Positions 27,093 to 34,750 of a stretch of 64,000 nt of DNA are shown here, piece by piece (position 1 is the stretch's first letter; each line of letters begins with the position of its first letter). Under the pieces are notes generated by a model, which saw nothing but the letters and a program-made list of their open reading frames with translations, had not been told where the DNA came from and ran no database searches. The stretch is from assembly GCF_002260525.1 (NCBI RefSeq), contig NZ_MRYI01000002.1, positions 186,001 to 250,000 on the forward strand, read 5' to 3'. This DNA is from Hahella sp. CCB-MM4. Its GTDB lineage: Bacteria; Pseudomonadota; Gammaproteobacteria; Pseudomonadales; Oleiphilaceae. Both the position numbers and the translations under genes were made by a program.

Positions 27093-27692
27093 CTACCACC
27101 TCACCATCCAATCCTGTATCTCTGATATCAGAAAATCCAACGTACTATCGTAGCGTTGGGGATCGGAACTGGACCGACGCATGGCGATAATTCCCTGCAG
27201 AACAGTCACAATATAGCGGGCCGCATGGTCAGGCTGAATTCCGCCACGCAGCTGACCGGCTTCTCCGGTTCTCTGCAATGCATTGCGGATCAGGGCTTCC
27301 AGCTGCTGGTACCATTCATCTACCCGCTTTTGAGTTCGCTCATCATGCAAACCTCTTTCAATTCCCGCATTCTGAACAAAACATCCCCAACGACCACCTT
27401 TACCTGCCATGGCCCCTTGCAGCAACTGAAGATAGCCGATTAATCCTGTGATATCGGCATTTTCCTGCAGCAGGGGGTCAATCAAGCGACGGATCACAGT
27501 ATTGGAATAGTGATCCAGAGCCAGGTGAAACAGTGCTTCCTTATCCCCGTAGCAGTTGTACAGCGAAAACCTGTTTATACCCAATGTCTCCACCAGCTGC
27601 TGCATGGAAGTTGCTTCATAACCGTTCTCCCAAAATAGCTTCATGGCGAGATACAGTTTTTCCTGTGGATCGAATGAAATGGAACGCCCCAT
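27093..27692 (-). CDS. TetR/AcrR-family regulator
   Basis: 199-residue repressor. The N-terminal helix-turn-helix reads LAMKLFWENGYEATSMQQLVETLGINRFSLYNCYGDKEALF (residues about 14-54). The C-terminal ligand domain carries the GCFVQNAGIERG segment common to TetR proteins next to reductases and transferases. Divergent from two glutathione S-transferase genes; it probably represses them and itself. Inverted repeats in the shared promoter are described separately. Confidence 0.9.
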   Translation of the reverse strand: MGRSISFDPQEKLYLAMKLFWENGYEATSMQQLVETLGINRFSLYNCYGDKEALFHLALDHYSNTVIRRLIDPLLQENADITGLIGYLQLLQGAMAGKGGRWGCFVQNAGIERGLHDERTQKRVDEWYQQLEALIRNALQRTGEAGQLRGGIQPDHAARYIVTVLQGIIAMRRSSSDPQRYDSTLDFLISEIQDWMVRW

Positions 27693-27723
27693 TCAAACTC
27701 CTCAATTGAATCGCTTCTGATCA

Positions 27724-27823
27724 ATAAACGAGCACATCATTTTTGGTGGTCAGATTATAACCTTTTCTTGACTGATCGTTTATATAAATTATATAAATTC
27801 CATATTTCTAACCAATCAGTCAA
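27724..27823 (+). promoter_or_regulatory. GST promoter with candidate TetR operators
   Basis: TTGACT (27768-27773) and TATAAA (27792-27797), 18 bp apart, form a good sigma-70 promoter toward the GST genes. Two inverted-repeat pairs frame it: TTGACTGAT (27768-27776) with ATCAGTCAA (27815-27823), and ATAAACGA (27724-27731 region) with TCGTTTAT (27776-27783). Either could be the binding site of the divergent TetR protein. Confidence 0.6.
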
Positions 27824-27842
27824 AAAAGTGGGATACAAAATA

Positions 27843-28451
27843 ATGAAAATATATGAAACCCGAGTTGCCCCAAATCCTCGCCGGGTCAGGATCTTCCTGG
27901 CAGAAAAAGGCATTGACATGGAATACGTGGAAATCAATCTGCTGAAGGCTGAGCACCATACCCCGGAATTCAAAGAAAAAAATCCCTTCAGCCTTGTCCC
28001 CGTTCTTGAGTTTGACAATGGCCACCATCTTTCCGAAACCGTCGCTATCTGTCGTTACTTCGAAGAAATCCAACCTGAACCGGCGTTATTCGGTCGCACT
28101 CCTGAAGAGAAAGCCCTGGTCGAGATGTGGAACCGCCGCAGTGAATTCTATTTTTTCCTTCCTACCGGAATGTGCTTCCAGCATACCACTGACTATTTTA
28201 AAGGCCTGAAACAACAGATTCCTGAGTGGGGACAACTGTGCCGCAGTCGTGCTGAGAAGTTTTTCAGCGTCCTTGAACGCCACTTCGAGAACAACGAATT
28301 TATGACCGGTGATTATTACAGTATTGCTGATATCACCACACTCTGTGCATTGGAGTTTTCCAAAGTGAACAACCTGAGAGTTCAACCCGAGCAAAAGAAT
28401 TTACAGCGATGGCTGGAGCAAATGAGAAGCCGTCCGAGCTACTCAGCATAA
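27843..28451 (+). CDS. Glutathione S-transferase family protein
   Basis: 202 residues from ATG 27843 (MKIYETRVAPNPRRVRIF); the frame opens at 27768 but the extra residues would lie within the promoter. The N-terminal thioredoxin-like domain has the N-P-x-R-V pattern near the active site and NPFSLVPVLEFDNGHHLSETVAICRYFEE with the cis-Pro and glutathione-binding Ser/Glu region. The C-terminal helical domain has the GDYYSIADITTLCALEF N-capping motif. Likely detoxification of electrophiles; co-transcribed with the next GST and probably controlled by the divergent TetR. Confidence 0.86.
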   Translation: MKIYETRVAPNPRRVRIFLAEKGIDMEYVEINLLKAEHHTPEFKEKNPFSLVPVLEFDNGHHLSETVAICRYFEEIQPEPALFGRTPEEKALVEMWNRRSEFYFFLPTGMCFQHTTDYFKGLKQQIPEWGQLCRSRAEKFFSVLERHFENNEFMTGDYYSIADITTLCALEFSKVNNLRVQPEQKNLQRWLEQMRSRPSYSA

Positions 28452-28490
28452 GCACTGTGCCTTCAAGAAAATCAATCCAAGGGAAAATAC

Positions 28491-29150
28491 ATGATCGACC
28501 TATACACATCCCCCACCCCCAACGGACACAAAATCAGCATTGCCCTTGAGGAAATGGCACTGCCCTATCGGGTGATACCCGTCAATCTCAGCAAGGGGGA
28601 ACAAAAAACGCCAGAGTATCTGGAGCTCAATCCCAATGGCCGAATCCCCTCGATTGTGGATCGGGACAACGATGACTTTGTGGTCTTCGAGTCCGGCGCT
28701 ATTCTGATTTATCTGGGCGAGAAGACTGGGAAATTTTATCCCCAGGACGCCAAACGTCGCTCCCGGGTGATCCAATGGCTGATGTTTCAAATGGGAGGCA
28801 TTGGCCCAATGATGGGACAGGCCAATGTGTTCTATCGGTATTTTCCGGAGAAGATTCAACCGGCCATTGATCGCTATCACCATGAGGTCAAGCGTCTGTT
28901 CACTGTCCTCGACAATCACCTAGCCAAACACGAGTATCTGGCAGACGACTACAGCATTGCTGATATGGCGAACTGGGCATGGGTCAGAACCCACAAATGG
29001 TCCGGCGTCAGTGTCGACGATCTCCCCAACCTTACACGCTGGCTGGAGGCCATTGGGGACAGGTCAGCAGCTCAAAAAGGTATCAGCATACCTGCCAGAC
29101 CCGACCCGGACGCAATAGTCAAAGGAGCCCAGAACATCGTCATCCGCTAG
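28491..29150 (+). CDS. Glutathione S-transferase, Nu-class/YfcG-like
   Basis: 219-residue GST whose N-terminus ([19 protein letters not shown]) carries the TPNG-K motif of YfcG/YghU Nu-class enzymes, which act as glutathione-dependent disulfide reductases. [11 protein letters not shown] gives the cis-Pro, and [13 protein letters not shown] the glutathione-binding residues. The C-terminal [13 protein letters not shown] and [11 protein letters not shown] match the family. It lies 39 bp after the first GST. Confidence 0.9.
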   Translation: MIDLYTSPTPNGHKISIALEEMALPYRVIPVNLSKGEQKTPEYLELNPNGRIPSIVDRDNDDFVVFESGAILIYLGEKTGKFYPQDAKRRSRVIQWLMFQMGGIGPMMGQANVFYRYFPEKIQPAIDRYHHEVKRLFTVLDNHLAKHEYLADDYSIADMANWAWVRTHKWSGVSVDDLPNLTRWLEAIGDRSAAQKGISIPARPDPDAIVKGAQNIVIR

Positions 29151-29176
29151 GCTAAGGGAGTTATTATGGGGATAAA

Positions 29177-30175
29177 TCAGCGGCTGAAGGTTTGCAGTAA
29201 TCCATCGGAGGATACTGCCACAATTTTCTTATCCCCTGTAAAAGCAACGGCAAGGATTGCCCCACTGCTGCCAGGACCCCATTGGCTGCGAGACTTTGCC
29301 TTCCAGTGTGCTAACTCTGTCCCATCAGACGTGCTGACAAGATAAATATCACCGCGGAAAGTTCCCAGAACCAACTGCTTGTTGTCTGGCGAAAAGCGGG
29401 CGCTGGTGAAGTTTTCGTAGCGGTAATCCAGCTTGGTCAGCGCATCTCCGCTGGTTGTATCCCAAACTACAGCATCTTCTCTCTGCGCCGAAGTAAATGC
29501 CATACTGCCATCCACCGCCAGGGCAACGGTTCTTACCTGGTTTGCATGAGTAAAGGTATGCAGGGGAGCGCCATCTTCAACCCGCCACAGTCTGGCAGTT
29601 TGATCATCCGAGCCGGTCAGGGCCAGCAATCCATTTTCACTCAACGAAACTCCGTGAACTTCCGCTTCATGCTGAAATTCGTATAACACTGTCCCGCGCT
29701 CAATATCAAAATAGGCCGCCTGATTATTCTGCATTCCCAACAAGGCATAACGACCATCCGGCCCGATGGCCACTGAGATCACTTTTGACGGAGCACGCCA
29801 GAAATTCAGCGACCTGCCGCTACTCACATCCCATACCAGCAGATTGGTATCCTCAGCAGTAATAGCCACACGACCGGAAGCCGAAATATCTGCCGCACGA
29901 AAAGAGGTATATTCTCCTGCCTTGCGATTCCAGTTATATAGACGCTCCGAGCGATTAACGTCCCAGAGACTGCCGCCATGCTGAATGGAACCAATCACTG
30001 TATAAGAAGCGTCACCCGCTATTCCTGCACTCAACACTCCCTGGACAGCAACCTCAAACGTTTTATCAGGTCCGGGAGCTTCGCAACCGGTAAGAGAAAA
30101 TAACGACAGGATAATAGACAAGGCCACAGCAGTTCGCGTTCTGAAAATACGAGCCGTAGACAATAGGAGAGTCAC
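29177..30175 (-). CDS. WD40-repeat lipoprotein
   Basis: 332 residues. An N-terminal signal of about 30 residues ends in the lipobox LTGC, predicting a membrane-anchored periplasmic protein. The rest is a single beta-propeller of about six WD-like blades, for example TGSDDQTARLWRVEDGAPLHTF and KQLVLGTFRGDIYLV, spaced about 40 residues. The domain is a scaffold; no enzymatic motif is visible. Function unknown. Monocistronic and convergent with the GST genes. Confidence 0.82.
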   Translation of the reverse strand: MTLLLSTARIFRTRTAVALSIILSLFSLTGCEAPGPDKTFEVAVQGVLSAGIAGDASYTVIGSIQHGGSLWDVNRSERLYNWNRKAGEYTSFRAADISASGRVAITAEDTNLLVWDVSSGRSLNFWRAPSKVISVAIGPDGRYALLGMQNNQAAYFDIERGTVLYEFQHEAEVHGVSLSENGLLALTGSDDQTARLWRVEDGAPLHTFTHANQVRTVALAVDGSMAFTSAQREDAVVWDTTSGDALTKLDYRYENFTSARFSPDNKQLVLGTFRGDIYLVSTSDGTELAHWKAKSRSQWGPGSSGAILAVAFTGDKKIVAVSSDGLLQTFSR

Positions 30176-30421
30176 TTTTACAATTTATCCATAGCGGTGA
30201 GGTTACAGGGTTCAGCTCAGGAAACTGGACTTGAGCACTTAGTGTAGTTTAGCCAACAGACCTTATAAGACCAAATATCAGGATAAAAAAGAATAAGTTA
30301 TGTTAAGACTGATCATAACAATGCCAAGCAGGCAACAAAAGGCGGGAGGGCCACTAATCCCATCGAGACCAGCGAAACAGATATCTCGCAGGCCATCGTG
30401 GGAAACATGGGATCTTGCTAT

Positions 30422-30482
30422 ATTGATTCAAGCAAGATTATTAATTCAAGCGGCATTACTGATTCAGAAGACTTTGATTCAG
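30422..30482 (+). repeat. 18-bp degenerate tandem repeat beside algQ
   Basis: Units at 30422-30439, 30440-30457 and 30458-30475 share the core (T/A)ATTCA(A/G), with a partial fourth unit running into the stop codon of algQ. In the plus frame the unit reads LLIQA(A/R), in a 63-codon frame from 30300 that has no other support. No gene is assigned to 30176-30478. Confidence 0.75.
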
Positions 30483-30952
30483 GCAACCTGATCGGCGTGG
30501 GCGGTATGTAGTTTGGCGATCAACATATCTTCCAACTCAAACCGTTCTTCCAGCTTCTCACCCAATTTGGACAACTCAGGCAGCATGGCGTTGATTTCTT
30601 CAAGCTCTTCCGGAGTTTTATCAAACTTATCATTAAAATCGAGTGACGCTTCGGTGGTGCGTTGAATTTCTGGGTACAACTTGTGAGCCAGCTCAATGCC
30701 ACCGTCGTTGAATTCGTGCGCTTCCTCAATCAGTTGTTCGTATACTTCGAAGTGGCCAGCGGACACATAGTCCAAAAGCACCTGACAAAACTGACGAAAA
30801 GTGGTGACGGCAACTTCGCAGTCATCAAAATCCCCTCTGCCAATCAAATCACAATAGCGAACTATCAAATCCTGACGTTCGCGCAGCCAACGATCGATAA
30901 TCTCGCTGACTCCACCCCATTTTTCTTTTGCGCTCTGGCAGTTATCTAGCAT
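30479..30952 (-). CDS. algQ: Rsd/AlgQ anti-sigma-70 family regulator
   Basis: 157-residue helical protein of the Rsd/AlgQ family, which binds region 4 of RpoD and frees core RNA polymerase for alternative sigma factors. The N-terminus MLDNCQSAKEKWGGVSEIIDRWLRERQDLI and the central TFRQFCQVLLDYVSAGHFEVYEQL are characteristic. In Pseudomonas AlgQ promotes alginate production. Its position next to dsbB matches that genus. The alginate genes lie about 13 kb away, so a link is suggestive only. Confidence 0.9.
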   Translation of the reverse strand: MLDNCQSAKEKWGGVSEIIDRWLRERQDLIVRYCDLIGRGDFDDCEVAVTTFRQFCQVLLDYVSAGHFEVYEQLIEEAHEFNDGGIELAHKLYPEIQRTTEASLDFNDKFDKTPEELEEINAMLPELSKLGEKLEERFELEDMLIAKLHTAHADQVA

Positions 30953-31321
30953 GACCTCACCTTTCCAGACCTAGCTCTACTGACGTTATTTTTTTGTGTG
31001 AACGTGGCAATACGAAAACAAACAGCCACTACTTTGACACCAGCCCACAAAAACATTTTAAGTATGAAACCAGGTTATCCAGCACCAGAAACCTGGGGTG
31101 GCCGCCTGGTAAACTGCCGACCCTGGCTTCACTCTAAACCTAGTGGGCTTACAACAATATTACTGACGAATCAGTGGATTCCACTATACGCGAACACGCG
31201 TTCCTGAAACAAGGCCGCAACACATATTGGCACTAAAACCGGCCAAGCTTTTGCAGAATTTTTAGTTTCGGCAATGTTTACCTCATACCAGTACAGCGCT
31301 TACCTCAAACTGACACGTTTG
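30953..31321. other. 369-bp spacer between algQ and dsbB
   Basis: Both flanking genes run on the minus strand, so this holds the algQ promoter and the dsbB 3' end. No RNA gene, palindrome or coding sequence could be supported. Confidence 0.5.
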
Positions 31322-31825
31322 TCAGGCATTGCCTTGTTTGCGCATAAAGGTAAAAAGCAAAACTGCAATAAATCCAACAAACGCCAGTGCCGTCCATCCT
31401 GGAATACTCACACCAAGGAAGGTCCATTGCACTTCTGCACATTCACCTGTTCCCTTGAGCATCATGGTGATCACTTCACTCATGGGGAACACTTCCAACA
31501 TATATTCCAACCCGGGACCACATGCAGGGACCTGGTCTTCAGGAAGGCTCTGTAACCATAACTGCCGGATAGCGAGTGACAGACCAGCCAATGCCACCAG
31601 TCCACCCAATGAGGTATAAATGATGGTACCCACCTTTTCGGGGCCATGGAGAAACGCGATCAGAAACACCAGACCCAGAGTAACAAAGGCTATTCTCTGC
31701 GCCATACATAGAGGGCACGGCTCCAGCCCTTCAACATACTGGAGGTAAAATGCAAACCCCATCAGACCGGCAATGACGGCAAACGCCAGACCGTATATCA
31801 TTCGATTAGTTAACCACCCGGGCAT
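31322..31825 (-). CDS. dsbB: Disulfide bond formation protein DsbB
   Basis: 167-residue inner-membrane quinone reductase that reoxidises DsbA. Four helices are visible. The first periplasmic pair is CPLC in LEPCPLCMAQR (about residues 37-40), and the second pair is the Cys residues in PEDQVPACGPGLEYMLE and GTGECAEVQWTFLG. The C-x2-C plus later pair are as expected for DsbB. It follows algQ in transcription order, as in Pseudomonas. Confidence 0.93.
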   Translation of the reverse strand: MPGWLTNRMIYGLAFAVIAGLMGFAFYLQYVEGLEPCPLCMAQRIAFVTLGLVFLIAFLHGPEKVGTIIYTSLGGLVALAGLSLAIRQLWLQSLPEDQVPACGPGLEYMLEVFPMSEVITMMLKGTGECAEVQWTFLGVSIPGWTALAFVGFIAVLLFTFMRKQGNA

Positions 31826-31987
31826 AATATCTCCTGCTCGCTATAATGATTCAGGGCTGACCCACAATCCCCGTAAGGACGAACAGGATAGGCCATCATA
31901 TGAACGCAAACAATCCATTTGACGTAGCGCAAGTGCTTGTCTAGGCTCGAATTAATGAAATTTAATCTGTACTGGGACTCCTGCCTT

Positions 31988-32404
31988 ATGCAATTCAGAA
32001 CCTACCTTCCATCGACCATGATGCTGGTAATCATGCTGTTGTTTACCCTGCACTCCGCAGCAGAGGAAGGTGAGCCGGAGCTGATTCAATATATCGAGAT
32101 GACACCTTCCTTCGTATTGAATTATGGTCCCCCCTCCCCCAAGCTCAGCTATGCCAAAGTGGATATCTCATTAAGGGTAAACTCCCGGGCTGCTGCAGAA
32201 GGCGTGGAACATCACATGCCGGCACTGCGTAATGCCATTGTCCTGCTGTTCAGTAAGCAGACCGAAGAAATCATGGGTAATAATCAAGGGCGGGAGAAGC
32301 TTCGCCTGGAGGCTTTAGAGACACTGAAAAATATTTTGCAGGAAGAAGAAGGTAACCCAATGGTCGAAGACCTTCTGTTCACCAACTTTGTGGTGCAGAG
32401 GTAA
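31988..32404 (+). CDS. FliL-family protein
   Basis: 138 residues from ATG 31988; the frame opens at a TTG at 31937 and has another ATG at 31955. A single N-terminal hydrophobic segment (MMLVIMLLFTL) is followed by a FliL-type periplasmic domain: YIEMTPSFVLNYG, YAKVDISLRVNS, HHMPALRNAIVLLFSKQT and the C-terminal ILQEEEGNPMVEDLLFTNFVVQ. FliL supports the flagellar stator, but no flagellar gene is nearby; such orphan FliL-like genes occur near gshA in relatives. Exact role unknown. Confidence 0.82.
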   Translation: MQFRTYLPSTMMLVIMLLFTLHSAAEEGEPELIQYIEMTPSFVLNYGPPSPKLSYAKVDISLRVNSRAAAEGVEHHMPALRNAIVLLFSKQTEEIMGNNQGREKLRLEALETLKNILQEEEGNPMVEDLLFTNFVVQR

Positions 32405-32441
32405 AAGCGAGGGTCTTCCTCTTCTCTCAGAAAGACATCAA

Positions 32442-32464
32442 GGCCGCTTAACCTATTAGCGGCC
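32442..32464. terminator. Hairpin between FliL-like and RMF-like genes
   Basis: GGCCGCT/AGCGGCC stem (32442-32448 and 32458-32464) with a 9-base loop between convergent genes. There is no T tract. Confidence 0.4.
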
Positions 32465-32485
32465 CATGGCAGGAAAAGTAGATAT

Positions 32486-32686
32486 CTAGGCAGTTCTTGG
32501 GATGGACTGTACCGTTCCGCCGATCTGCTGACCGTCCTCCCAGCCCGCTTCCCAGGCAGCAATCGCCACATCACCGCGATAAGGACATTTTACCCTGTCC
32601 ATTCCCAACACTCCGGCCATGTATCCCTGCTGATAGGCCTTGTTGAGAGTCTCCAGATTCCAGTTCAAGGAAAGATCGTTCGCCAT
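32486..32686 (-). CDS. RMF/CrpP-like small protein
   Basis: 66 residues. The segment YQQGYMAGVLGMDRVKCPYRGD followed by AAWEAGWEDGQQ matches the ribosome modulation factor core, in which a G-Y-x-A-G helix, CPY and W-x-x-GW are conserved. Related short proteins are annotated as RMF or CrpP-like. RMF drives 100S ribosome hibernation in stationary phase; whether this copy does so cannot be told. The start MANDLSLNW is preceded by a GGGACTGTCG-like sequence without a strong ribosome site. Confidence 0.7.
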   Translation of the reverse strand: MANDLSLNWNLETLNKAYQQGYMAGVLGMDRVKCPYRGDVAIAAWEAGWEDGQQIGGTVQSIPRTA

Positions 32687-32987
32687 GGCGACAGTCCCCG
32701 GGATTTACCCTGTTTTTTCCATGTGGTTGTAGTCGTTTAATAAGCGCAGCAACAAAGAGATCAGGTACACCAGGTAGGCGTCACTGCAACAACTTCACTG
32801 CTTAAACTTAGGCCGATATCGCTCAGAACGAGGATTCGTAAAAATACCTATTCCGGTCTTACAGTTCACAAAACTGTAAATTCGTTTATCGGTTTGTAAT
32901 TTTTTTTATCAACAAAAAACAACCTATCATGTTCCTTCAACCGCTCACAATCTCAAAGCTGTGAAATAGTGTGAATTGTGAGCTGGT
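32687..32987. other. AT-rich spacer with a palindrome
   Basis: 301-bp spacer. TTACAGTT/AACTGTAA with a 5-base centre (32859-32879) is followed by an AT-rich stretch, likely promoter DNA for the RMF-like gene. A looser CTCACAAT/ATTGTGAG pair flanks 32944-32982 near the end of gshA. Confidence 0.45.
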
Positions 32988-34580
32988 TTACGAATAAGTC
33001 AGGTACTGGCGCAAATAGTCTTCAAACGATTGTGAATCAGCCTCCCTTAAAGCCCGTTCATCAAGCCAGGATTGCTCGGACAAGCGCTGAGCCTGTTGCA
33101 TTTGCTCCGGTGTTAGCGCCTCATCCAGAAGTTGCTGATGGTGGCGTTGTGACATATCCAGAATCCAGTCTGCATATCCTTTTCTTCCACGCCCCATCGC
33201 CGTCAGGAGTTTCGCAGATGGCGTTAAGTGACTATCCGTCAGCGTGGCATGGGCATGCTTCAGCGCTTCCTTGTAACGCTCATCGCCATGGCTCTCAACC
33301 ATGAGTTCGGCGACTTTTTCCATCTTTTCCAGCAATTCGTATCCCCAGTCGCGCAACAAGACTTGCCGATAGTCGGATCGGCTGTCCTTATTTTCAATCC
33401 GGGTCAGATAGCACTGAGGGTCACGTCCGCGTTCAACGGTTGCGGCAAAGTTCTGCTCGATCAAACCACATTCTTCATCAGTGATCATGGGGCTTTCATC
33501 AAGTAAGCAAGTCAGAAGAAACACATCAAGAAAGTGGGCTTTTTCGGTTTCGATACCAATAGGTGAAAACGGATTCAAGTCCAGACAACGGACCTCAATA
33601 TATTCCACTCCCCGGCGCTGAAGTGCCTGGATTGGCTTCTCTCCACTCGCTGCCACACGCTTGGGACGAATAGAGTTATAGTATTCATTCTCAATCTGCA
33701 GGAGATTGGTATTCAGCTGTCGGTATTCTCCATCGACCCTGATTCCGATTTTTTCATAATCCGGATAAGGAACGTGGGTGGCTTCAAATAAAGTACTGAG
33801 ATAAGTATTAAGGTGATTAAAGCAGATTTTCAGCGACGACTGAGCATTGTTCTGATATCCAAGACCGCTCATTCGCAGAGAAGTGGCATAGGGAAGTCCC
33901 AGGGTATCCGGCCCCATCTCCTCCAACTGGTGTTGGCGTCCATTGAGAAAACTTTTATCCAATACCGGAGAGGCACCGAACAGATACATCAGCAGCCACG
34001 ACCAACGCCTGAAATTCCTGATCAGACTGAAATAGGTATCAGACTTGAAGTCCTGCAGGGATTGGTCCCCATCCTCAAGCTGGTGAAGGGCCTCCCAGAA
34101 GGTATCCCCCATCGAAAAATTGAAGTGTACGCCGGCGATACTCTGCATAATGCGGCCATACCGATATGACAATCCTTTTCGGTACACATGCTTGATCGTC
34201 CCAACGTTGGAGCTGCCGTATTCCGCTATACGTATACTGGGGTCTCCCTCCAGCCGACACGGCATGCTCCCAGCCCAGAATACTTCACCATCCGGCAGGT
34301 TTGCCTGCACGAATTTATGTGTATCCCGCAGGTCTGTCAGCATGTTGTCGATGCTGTTTTCAACAGGTGTAATCAGCTCCAGCAACGCTTCAGAGTAATC
34401 CGTGGTAATACTCGGATGGGTCAACGTGGACCCCAATGCCTGTGGATGATCTGTCTGCGATATTCGACCTTCAGAGTCTGCTCGCAGTCCTTCCTTCTCG
34501 ACCCCCCTGTGAATATCCCGCAATGCATCCGGCTGACGTTGTAGCAGGTTATCCAATCTCTGGCTGAGGCGTTGGCTCAT
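32988..34580 (-). CDS. gshA: Glutamate-cysteine ligase
   Basis: 530-residue enzyme for the first step of glutathione synthesis (gamma-glutamylcysteine). The proteobacterial type 1 hallmark LRADSEGRISQTDHPQALGS, TDYSEALLELITP, the SMPCRLEGD and FNFSMGD segments and EVRCLDLNPFSPIG are all present. Length is normal. The GST genes at 27.8-29.2 kb would use the product pathway. It lies next to tex, as in Pseudomonas. Confidence 0.96.
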   Translation of the reverse strand: MSQRLSQRLDNLLQRQPDALRDIHRGVEKEGLRADSEGRISQTDHPQALGSTLTHPSITTDYSEALLELITPVENSIDNMLTDLRDTHKFVQANLPDGEVFWAGSMPCRLEGDPSIRIAEYGSSNVGTIKHVYRKGLSYRYGRIMQSIAGVHFNFSMGDTFWEALHQLEDGDQSLQDFKSDTYFSLIRNFRRWSWLLMYLFGASPVLDKSFLNGRQHQLEEMGPDTLGLPYATSLRMSGLGYQNNAQSSLKICFNHLNTYLSTLFEATHVPYPDYEKIGIRVDGEYRQLNTNLLQIENEYYNSIRPKRVAASGEKPIQALQRRGVEYIEVRCLDLNPFSPIGIETEKAHFLDVFLLTCLLDESPMITDEECGLIEQNFAATVERGRDPQCYLTRIENKDSRSDYRQVLLRDWGYELLEKMEKVAELMVESHGDERYKEALKHAHATLTDSHLTPSAKLLTAMGRGRKGYADWILDMSQRHHQQLLDEALTPEQMQQAQRLSEQSWLDERALREADSQSFEDYLRQYLTYS

Positions 34581-34659
34581 ATGTTACCTCTGAATATAGT
34601 GTGGCCACCCGGTGAACCTGGATCTCCCGCGTGGCCAGTAGCAAAACCATGTCCCTGAA

Positions 34660-34678
34660 ACCGGGAATTTCACCCGGT
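34660..34678. terminator. Weak hairpin downstream of tex
   Basis: ACCGGG/CCCGGT stem with 7-base loop, about 70 bases past the tex stop and without a strong T tract. Confidence 0.35.
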
Positions 34679-34750
34679 CAGACTGAGACTATGCTCCTGC
34701 ATTAAAAGTTTCATCCGGACTCCAAAGAATCCTACTGATAAAACTTCGTT

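Noticed and set aside
30300-30491. Plus-strand frame with LLIQA repeats
   Set aside because: Encoded entirely by the 18-bp slippage repeats and preceding spacer; overlaps the algQ stop and has no ribosome site.
32944-32985. ATTGTGAGCGG-like sequence resembling a lac operator
   Set aside because: Matches only one half of the operator, sits at the end of gshA, and no LacI-type gene is near. Taken as chance.
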